From: Nemertoderma westbladi
Taxonomy: Eukaryota > Xenacoelomorpha > Nemertodermatida > Nemertodermatidae
Assembly (NCBI GenBank): GCA_032718475.1
Contig: JAUCBJ010002764.1
Span: forward strand, 1-26,014
DNA: 26,014 nucleotides
Direction of reading: 5' to 3'
Each line of letters starts with the position of its first letter. The stretch's first letter is position 1. The translations under genes were made by a program, and so were the position numbers. The notes under the pieces are model-generated. The model was given only the letters and a program-made list of their open reading frames with translations. It searched no databases and was not told the origin of the DNA. Shown here piece by piece: positions 19,246 through 26,014 of the stretch.

Positions 19246-20814
19246 TTAATAGTCGCTATTTGCATAGCGTTGGGGAGGTCTGATGGTTCTCCCTGATCGG
19301 GTGTGGGTAGGGGTACCGTTAGGGGGCGTCACATATGGGCTACGTGCCGGTGGCTGTGCCTGAGCCAGCGCTGGGCGGCTGGCGACCTCGCTCCAAGTAG
19401 CTTTGGTGTCTGATGGTGGGTTGGGCTGTGGTACTGTTGGTGGCTGTCTCTCGGTTGATGGTGTGGGGAGGCTGCTAGGTGGCGCTGTAAATTGCCGTGT
19501 GCATAGGAAAACGCGGTTGCGCCTCAGGACTTGGCCGCTTTCCTGTCGCACAAGGTAGTCGTGGTTGGGCATGGCCTCGACTATGGTTCTGTGTCCGGTC
19601 CATCACCTGTCGCGGGGGTCATGTATAAGGACGGGGTGTCTGGTTGGCAGTGCCTCCAGCGGCTTCGTGTGGCAGTTGTAGTTCGCTAACAGTTTTTCAC
19701 GTGTAGTTTCCGCAATTGCGTCGAGTTAGTGGAACGTCTTGCGCCACTTCTCGTCCAATGCGGTGAAGTGGAAGGGGAGGGACTTACGGATATTGTGGCC
19801 ATAAAGTAGTTCGGCGGGTGAGCATCCGCCGTAACGTGGAGTGCTTCAGAATGCCAGTATCCCGCGTGCTATCCCGTCCGAATCGTGTTTGGCACCACGG
19901 ATTATCTTCTTCATGGCCTTCACAGCGGCGTCCGCTCATCCGTTGGTGCGGGGGAGGTGGGGGCTGGATGGTTCCAGGGTGACACCCCACTGCCGGAGAA
20001 ACTTTGTCACCTCCTCGGAAACGAGTTGTGTTCCACCATCTGGGTGGAAGATGGTAGGCACCGCTGTGGCGAGGAACAGCTTGCATAGGCAATTCACAAT
20101 TACGTTGGAGTGGTTCCGCCGTGTGGGACAGGAGAGTTGTCTGACATGATTGGCACCACTCTAACACCTGTTTGACGTCGTGGGCGATAGATAGCCACCA
20201 AACGGACCGGATGGCTCAGTCCCGGGTCTTGTTGAGACCCTGCTGGGCGGCGTGGAGCTGGTGGAGGGTCTCCGGGCGCATCTCGGCTGGGATGTAGAGC
20301 TGTAGTCCACGGAGGATGATGCCGTCATGAACCATCAGTTCAGTGCGGTGCGTGAAGTAAGGCCAGATGAGGTCGTCCTCCACATTGTGTTTGGAGGTCG
20401 GCCAGCCCTCCCTTATTATGGATAACAGGGCCCGGTATACAGGGTCACGTTCGTCACATCACTGTTGGAGGCGGGCGTCTTGGGACTCAACTGACGGGAT
20501 CTCGCCGAACGCGGTGTTAATGATAAACTCACGGTCGGCGTCATCTTCAGCGGAGAGCAGGAGGTCGTCGGTCTGGGGGGGGGGGGGGGGATGTGGCGTG
20601 GTGCGCGGGAGAAGGCGTCCGCGATCAGGTGTTTCGACCCCTTCTGGTGTCTCGCTGTTAAGTTGTAGCGGGACAACAGTATTTTGAGTTTGAGGAGTCA
20701 GTCATTACTCACCTGGTCCAGGCGGCAGTCATTGAGGATGGGGATCAATGGGCTGCAATCCATGCCTATCTCGAAGTGATGCAACCCATCAAGAAAGTAA
20801 TGACACTTGTGGGC
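19246..20814 (-). pseudogene. Ty3/gypsy pol remnant: RNase H end and integrase
   Basis: On the minus strand, starting near 20812, the translation reads YFLDGLHHFEIGMDCSPLIP then ILNDCRLDQ, a stop, then YNLTARHQKGSKHLIADAFSR, the RNase H region of Ty3/gypsy pol. Farther on come CQSCQ (integrase zinc region, about 20150) and SSPHLPRTNG, a stop, then ADAAVKAMKKIIRG (about 19900-19965), where the usual catalytic Glu of RAEAAVK is Asp. FSTPRYGGCSPAELLYG-like and RSGRTIRPPQRYANSDY close the frame at 19246. Several stops and frameshifts, plus a 15-G run (20576-20590), show the copy is dead. No LTR was identified on either side. Protease and RT are absent; gag remains at 23106-23445. Confidence 0.8.
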
Positions 20815-20964
20815 CTACTACTACTACTAGGATCGGCATGCTGCATTGCAGCTGCATTATTAAGAATGCTGTGCCGGCTTGTCGACAAAATTGCGCCGCC
20901 ACAACTCCCTATCACCCATGACATTTGCTAGATCATCCGCATCTTCAAGGCCAGTGTCCTTTAA

Positions 20965-22522
20965 CCCTATTAAACCCGGGGGAGGGGGTCAATATGACCC
21001 CCCCCGTGGTTTTTTTATTATAATTCTGAAACAAACGCAGTTCGGAATCTGAAATTTTATGACTTTTCCTAAAAATCTATTGTCTTCCTAGTAGTGAAAA
21101 CCGTTTTCAAAAATATTGGGTACTTTTCGAGTTATAGCACCATTTTTTAACCCTACTTTTGGCACTTTTTTTGAGACGTTTTTTGAAAATTACATTTCAT
21201 TAAATATGAATTGTAACATCTCTATTTTTTATTTGCACCGGTTTTTTGGTGTTAGAAATTTGATGGAATTCATATAAATTGATTTAGAAATTTCAAACTT
21301 GTTTTTTTCGGTGGGTGCCAAATTTTGGTGCCAGCACCAAATTTTGAAATAAGTCAATTTTGTAAATTGATCGTTTGAAACTTGTTTTTTACGCAATTGG
21401 GGTTTTTTGGGTTTCTGGATTCGATGAAATATATACGAGTTGCACCAAGCGTATCAAACTTGTATTTTTCGGTGCTTTGTGCAAATTTTGGTGCTAGCAC
21501 GAAATTTTGAAAATCCATTCAATAGATAAAATTGCTTGTGACAATTTATTTCTTGCGTTTTAGAGGTTTATGGCTGTTCTGAATTCAATGGAAAATATAA
21601 TTATCGAACTAGACATCTCAAACTTGTATTTTTCGGATGTGGGTGCAAAATGTGGTGCTAGCACCAAATTTTGAAAACCATCAAATACCATATCAATTGA
21701 TTGTGTCACCTTGTTTCTTGCGTTATACGGGTTTGTGATGGTTCTGAATTCAATGGAATCAGTAAAAATTTCATAAGAGTTCTCAAACTTGTATTTTTCG
21801 CCGGTGGGTGAAAATTGTTGTGCCAGCACCAAATTTTGGAAAATATGCAAATTGATAAGTAGATAGTATCACCTTGTTTCTTGCGTTATACGGGTTTATG
21901 AGGGTCCTGAATCCGATGGAATCAATAAAAACAGCATTGGACATCGCAAACTTGTACTTTTTGGTGATGGGTGCGAAATTTGGTGCTAGCACCAAAATTT
22001 GCCAAATTACGCCGAAAAATACAAGTAGCAATGATCTGGCATATTAGAAATGTATTCCATTAGAATCAGCGCCCTCGAAAACCTGAAAATGTGAATTTAT
22101 AGCATCGTATAAGTGTTTTAAAAATTTTGTGTTCTAACTGAAAAGTGCTGGTTACTTGTTTTTTTCATTTTTTTCCTACGCTGAGAGGACTAAACAGCCA
22201 TTTATAGTAATCATATCATTTTTTAATATTTTCCAATGTATTTCGCACCCCAGAAAACCTGTATTGAAAAATAATTAGCCGAAAATGTAACTTTCAAATT
22301 TGGTGAAAATTGTGCACTACTTGTAATTTTGGTGCTGCAATATAACCACCCCAGTACATTTTTTCGAAAATTTTTTTTTTCGGTCGGATCCAGACAAGTG
22401 ATACCTACGTACAAACAAAAAATCAGACGTTTTCGTTAATATTTGTAGATTTTAGAGGGAGGGGTCAATATGACCCCCCCCCCGGTATTTGTACAGCATT
22501 TTATAGCCCGGTACTAATAGGG
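20965..22522. mobile_element. TTAA-flanked element inside RT copy B (1558 bp)
   Basis: TTAA at 20961-20964 and 22523-22526 flanks the insert. The termini begin CCCTATTAAACCC on the left and, inverted, CCCTATTAGTACC on the right. Next to both ends is a palindromic G/C block around GGGGTCAATATGACCCC (about 20986-21005 and 22460-22481). Copy A has CCTTTAAGATG with a single TTAA (2639-2642) at the matching place, which is the empty site. TTAA duplication and CCC-starting termini fit a piggyBac-type non-autonomous element. There is no transposase frame. Confidence 0.85.
21290..22016. repeat. About 164-bp tandem repeats with long palindromes
   Basis: Units begin at the phrase CAAACTTGTATTTTTCGG near 21295, 21456, 21620, 21783 and 21948, giving a spacing of about 157-165 bp. 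Each contains the palindrome core GGTGCTAGCACC or a variant, set in AAATTTT arms. Later parts share TTTCTTGCGTTATACGGG and CTGAATTCAATGGAA. The units are diverged, so the array is old. Confidence 0.85.
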
Positions 22523-23105
22523 TTAAGATGCGTCTCAAGAAAGTCATGGGCTGTCCACCATGCTTATTCACTCCATGAGGCTGCCAAAGTACAAGATTAT
22601 GCACTGGCTGGTCCCCACGGCGAAAGCAATATCATGCAAAGCGGAGGTGATTTTGTTTTAGTGTCAAGCTTGGGGGAACCAATGAGACACCACCAATGTT
22701 ATATAGTGTCTTGTTGGAGATGTGTGCATTGTACTTGACACAATGAACCCGGCGTAGTATTCTTGTGAATGTGCCATCCAGAGATTTGGTATCCTCAGCA
22801 GTTAGAGACCAGCCCAGCATGGACTCCCATAGAGGAGTACTGGAACTACTGCTGCTCTAAATAATCGGACCTTAAGTTTCTGATTAATTCTCGGTGACTT
22901 CCAAATCCTGGAAAGCCTATTCAAGGCTACCCATGCCTTTCCCATACGTATTCGAAGGTCCACACCTGACTTCCGGATCCATGAACCCAGGTAACAGAAG
23001 TCGTCCACATGCTCAAGCAAACCATCTTTTGAGCTTATGCTCATCCGATCAGAGACTTGCTGAGGACTTTCAAAGTTAACTGTCAAAATTTTGGTCTTTC
23101 TGGAG

Positions 23106-23445
23106 CTATCTTTCTGAAACCCGCAATGAACTGATCGAGAATCTATTCATTGAAGTGGGCATCAGTGGAAGGGAGTGCCTCGAAGCTGCACTTGGCTGCG
23201 ATTTCTCGCAGATCAACGAGGAACGCTTCCGGGGTTTCCTCGGTCAGTCGGGCGCGCCAGTCAGTTCTTGGCAGTGCACCAGCTTGTTGGTTCCTCCTTT
23301 AATGTGGGTGTTTAGGGAGGCGATCACGGTAGCGGTGTTTTGGTTGTCTGCTGCCGACAAACCGAGACCCTTCACGATGGCGTTCATGCTGCGCGAGAAT
23401 GCCGTGGTTAGAGCGGCCTGCCATTGGCGATTCGTTACGCGCAGT
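23106..23445 (-). pseudogene. Ty3/gypsy gag-like remnant
   Basis: The minus-strand frames contain LSAADNQNTATVIASLNTHI, then, after a frame change, LTEETPEAFLVDLREIAAKC, DAHFNE, a stop and ILDQFIAGFR. The pattern (a Glu-rich helix, L-R-x-A-x-x-C, then D-Q-F-I-x-G) is that of retrotransposon gag. Order and strand fit the pol remnant at 19246-20814, so both probably come from one element whose protease-RT region was lost where a non-LTR copy now sits. Confidence 0.65.
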
Positions 23446-23548
23446 ATTCCCAACTGCGTTTGTTTCAGAATTATAATAAAAAAACCACGGGGGGGGGGGG
23501 GGGGGGGGGGGTCATATTGACCCCCCCCCCCCCCCGGGTTTAATAGGG
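23446..23548. mobile_element. Solo terminus of the same TTAA element family
   Basis: About 100 bp are the reverse complement of the left end of the 20965 element: AACTGCGTTTGTTTCAG, then AATAAAAAAACCACGG, a 23-G run, TCATATTGA, a C run and GGGTTTAATAGGG, ending at TTAA 23549-23552. The rest of the element is missing. It abuts the gypsy gag remnant. Confidence 0.8.
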
Positions 23549-23642
23549 TTAAACAAAATTTTATTAAACATTCGACGAATTTGCGCCTGGACATCACTAT
23601 TTTCAGTTGCAGTCAATATGCACCTCTATCTTGCACTTTTAA

Positions 23643-24180
23643 GGGCGGGGGGGGGGGGGGGGGGGGGGGGGGGTACACCATTTTCGGACAACTCTTTGAA
23701 TTATCACTCTCAGCGTTTCTTTCAAAATTGTTTGGTTTTCGCTATAATTTGGAATATAGGAATGTTATTCTACATAACAGGTTTTATATTTCGCTATTTA
23801 ATATTAGTTAATACTAGTTAACAATAATAAAAACTATTTAGCAAATTTATGCTAATTTTTTAGGTTTGTTATAAATAGTATTAAATTTTATAAACAAATT
23901 ATTTCAAAAAGTTGTCTGATACTTTTATGCAGAGTGGCTATGTAGACACCCACAGAAAGTTTCAGACTAATTTCTCAAATATTGTAGAAGTGGTAGGGTT
24001 TTGAAGTTGACAATTTCACACAAAAAATATCTCCCTAAATGGAAATTGTTATAACTTGAAAACTGAAAGAGCTATTAAATAGTGATTTATTTTCAGATTT
24101 GGAAATACCATGTAATGGTTCATTATAATAGATCATAAAAATAATTTGACATATTTTGGATCAAAATGTTGTACCCCCCC
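23643..24180. mobile_element. G-tract TTAA element, copy 3 (538 bp)
   Basis: The left end follows TTAA (23639-23642) with GGGCGGG, a run of roughly 25 more G, then TACACCATTTTCGG. The right end is AAAATGTTGTACCCCCCC followed by TTAT (one base from TTAA). The terminal inverted repeat (GGGGGGGTACAxCATTTT) is about 17 bp. It is close kin to copy 2. No coding capacity is visible. Confidence 0.75.
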
Positions 24181-24277
24181 TTATTGTAGATTTATACAGT
24201 ATATTATATATTCTTAGCTTCTTTTTTTTGTTATTGTACGTACGCTGTACCGATCCTCGGTTCGTGTATGTTAATAA

Positions 24278-24292
24278 TAATAATAATAATAT
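24278..24292. repeat. Short (AAT)n microsatellite
   Basis: Several AAT/ATA triplets in a row at about 24272-24293. It was not linked to any gene. Confidence 0.7.
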
Positions 24293-24628
24293 ACTTGTAC
24301 TCATATTTCCTTTGCGAGCTATAAACCATAATTTGGTGCAAATTTTTCAGTTTTGTATAACTTTTGAAATCTTTTGGTTGTGTTGACCTGTAGGGGTACG
24401 ACAATATATTAGGCAGGTAGTAAGCAATATAATACTGCATTACAGGGCGCAAGGTTGCAATAGGTGATACTGGGGGTTGTGTAATAATTAAAGAAACTGA
24501 TGTTACGGTATCAGTGAAATGTGAACATGAAATAGAGAGCATCAGAGAGAACTCGAACGCTTCTCTCTGCTTGTCATGTTCGTCTGCCGGTATTATTCCA
24601 TAGTTATGCATGCAAGCCTTTATGCGTG

Positions 24629-24985
24629 TTTGAGCATTTGGATGACTTCTTCTACATGGGAACATGTTCCGGAGTCAGTTGGACACCTTCGCATAATGAA
24701 ATGGCTGCATAGTGTCTCTTGTACAAAATTTGGAAGTCACATAGATTAAAACGGATTCTTTAGAGCAGCATTAGAACAAGTACTCCTATATGGGAGTCCA
24801 TGTTGGGATCTAATTCCTGAGTATACCAAAAATCTGGATGACAATCCTACATACAATGCAATACTGCAAAATAGTGCTCTATATATACTAATACCGGTAC
24901 TTATAGCCTAAGAGAACAGCAGTAGAGAAACCGGTAGCAAGGAACCCAACGTTTAGATTTCTGGAGGACATAAAAAGTAAAAAAA
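24629..24985 (+). pseudogene. RT fragment of the copy A/B family, plus strand, decayed
   Basis: The plus strand gives HLDDFFYMG (copy A: HVDDFCYLG), KIWKSH, FRAALEQVLLYGSPCWDLI (copy A: FRAAVVPVLLYGSPCWALT) and a later equivalent of GKQPTFRFLEDIKK (copy A: HGGQPMTFLRRILKD). Stops and deletions interrupt it. It is the fourth or fifth trace of this family in the window. Confidence 0.65.
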
Positions 24986-25207
24986 AGGACAAAAAAAGGA
25001 TTTAAATGGACAAGAAAAATTATTGCGTAATAGTAAATATATTGGTGTGAAATTCAAATTCTATATCCAATAGGCCTACTTGCAATAATACTGTATTATT
25101 CATGTCCTGTTTGCTGATTGAAAATCCATACTGTCGTACAACTACTGAACTATTCCTGTAAATCTGATATTTCAGTTTTGGTTTGTATTTTTAGTAATTA
25201 TTTTATA
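24986..25207. other. No gene recognised
   Basis: AT-rich sequence between an RT fragment and the Mutator-like transposase remnant. No terminal inverted repeat of the latter was identified here. Confidence 0.5.
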
Positions 25208-26014
25208 ATGCCAAGAGAAAAGGACGAGCCAAACTTGCGATGCAGAAAGACAGAGGAGGTATGGGGCAGTTTCATTCTGTGCTACCGGTATCTAATACCG
25301 GTACCGGTAGTACGACTATGGTATCATGTAGAAAGTTGCCACACGCTGGAAGAGATCGTGCTCGAAAAACTAAACTTTCGCAAAAGCTAGGAGGATATCG
25401 AATCCAACATATGGATAATATAATGAATGTTATAAATAAATAATGCACATAACTCTGGTGGGTGTTGTGATGGCGATCTAACTTTTGATCAATGTGACGA
25501 AATACATGGTTTAGATTCATTCATCGAGATCGAATGTCTAAAATGTTCCTATAAAGACACCCTGGGATGCGCCAAGGGTTCTAAACATGTCAAATTCTGT
25601 CAGTCGGCTGGTCATCTTAGCAGTCGAATTATAAATGCAATGTGCGAGTCTGGTACCGGACTTGAATCAATAAAAACTCTTATGTGAGTGTCTTGACATT
25701 CCTTTTTCACTTTCAAAGTCAAATTACGAAGCCCACATTAGTAAACTATCTGAGATAGCTAAAACAGTGTACGATTTAGAACTGGTAAAGTCACGAAAAG
25801 AAGTGAGGGATAATATCGGTGTCGATGATGATGGAATGTGTAAGGAAGTGGTTACCTGTCAGCATGTGATGGAACGCGGAGCAGACGTGGATATGTAGCG
25901 AATTATGGTGTCGTTTTTACAATCTCATTGCATACAGGCATAGTATTGGATTATGCCAGTGCAAGTAAGATCTGCAACAGTTGTCGGTTTGCACCTTTTA
26001 AAAAAGAATTAGCA
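25208..26014 (+). pseudogene. Mutator-like transposase, frameshifted, runs off the window
   Basis: A candidate start MPREKDEP lies at 25208, with several frame changes after it. From about 25430 a frame reads GDLTFDQCDEIHG then FIEIECLKCSYKDTL (a C-x-x-C zinc pair), SSRIINAMCESGTGLESIKTLM, and, after a shift, LSEIAKTVYDLE. After another shift come DGTRSRRGYVANYGVVFTIS and TGIVLDYASASKICNSC (about 25870-25983). The order (CxxC, N/I-I-x-A-M-x-x-x-G-x-G, DGTxxxRG, GVV, TGxVLDY, SKxCxxC) is that of the Mutator-like transposase domain found in many invertebrate proteins; the Asp in DGT is expected to be catalytic. Each block is out of frame with the next, so this copy looks dead unless there are base-calling errors. 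The 3' end is outside the window. Confidence 0.7.

Larger units (their letters stand above)
20815..23105 (-). pseudogene. Non-LTR retrotransposon RT, copy B, split by a TTAA element
   Basis: Two blocks (20815-20960 and 22527-23105) are nearly identical to copy A. They cover the RT tail from the K-T-K-x-L-T-V-N-F region to the end. The minus-strand 3' end carries a (TAG)5 tail at 20829-20815, a microsatellite tail seen in several non-LTR families. The C-terminus LEDADDLANVMGDRELWRRN is better kept here than in copy A. A 1558-bp TTAA element interrupts it. It sits between gypsy gag and pol remnants. No clear target duplication was found. Confidence 0.85.

Noticed and set aside
21560-22031. Minus-strand frames with a repeated NLVLAPHFAPTSEKYKFE-like motif
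   Set aside because: The apparent protein repeat simply mirrors the 164-bp DNA repeats in a non-coding TTAA element; the frames are short and broken.

Overview
The window is nuclear DNA from an invertebrate animal. It holds one spliced, intron-containing host gene in AT-rich sequence crowded with metazoan transposable elements: Penelope-like, Ty3/gypsy, non-LTR, TTAA-inserting and Mutator-like. The phylum cannot be fixed from sequence alone. Nothing bacterial (operons, Shine-Dalgarno sites, CRISPR) is visible.

The only intact host gene is a lysosomal alpha-mannosidase (GH38, MAN2B1-like) on the minus strand. It has three exons, at 18101-17842, 16826-16627 and 11041-8484. The splice phases agree (2, then 1) and the joined frame gives 1005 residues, close to the usual family length of about 1000. 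A polyadenylation signal lies at 8222-8217. Intron 1 is about 1.0 kb and intron 2 about 5.6 kb, and the latter is filled with repeats.

Layout, left to right. 1-1713 is without recognisable genes. 1714-1957 is a degenerate 20-bp tandem array. 2521-3577 is a 5'-truncated non-LTR reverse transcriptase (minus) flanked by a 13-bp direct repeat. 3591-4798 is unassigned AT-rich DNA. 4799-7470 is a 20-bp minisatellite interrupted by a Penelope-like element (4935-7377) with inverted flanking arms and a foldback insertion. 8217-18101 is the mannosidase gene. Its intron 2 contains a second Penelope-like remnant (11150-12338), a decayed retroelement RT (12840-14135, plus), small fragments of the first RT family, two G-tract TTAA elements (14956-15845 and 15888-about 16055) and an eight-copy 45-bp minisatellite (16281-16640) that includes the exon 2 splice donor. 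18411-19145 is a 29-bp satellite. 19246-23445 is a broken Ty3/gypsy element (minus) carrying a second RT copy, which itself carries a 1558-bp TTAA element. 23643-24180 is a third G-tract element. 24629-24985 is another RT fragment. 25208-26014 is a frameshifted Mutator-like transposase running off the end.

The most notable observations are these. Exon 2 of the mannosidase ends inside the terminal unit of a tandem array, so the splice donor has been multiplied about eightfold. A TTAA-flanked element can be compared with its own empty site in a paralogous RT copy in the same window. A family of TTAA elements has long G/C homopolymers at the termini. A Penelope-like element has long inverted arms and a probable 14-bp target duplication. 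No complete new multi-gene system was found.
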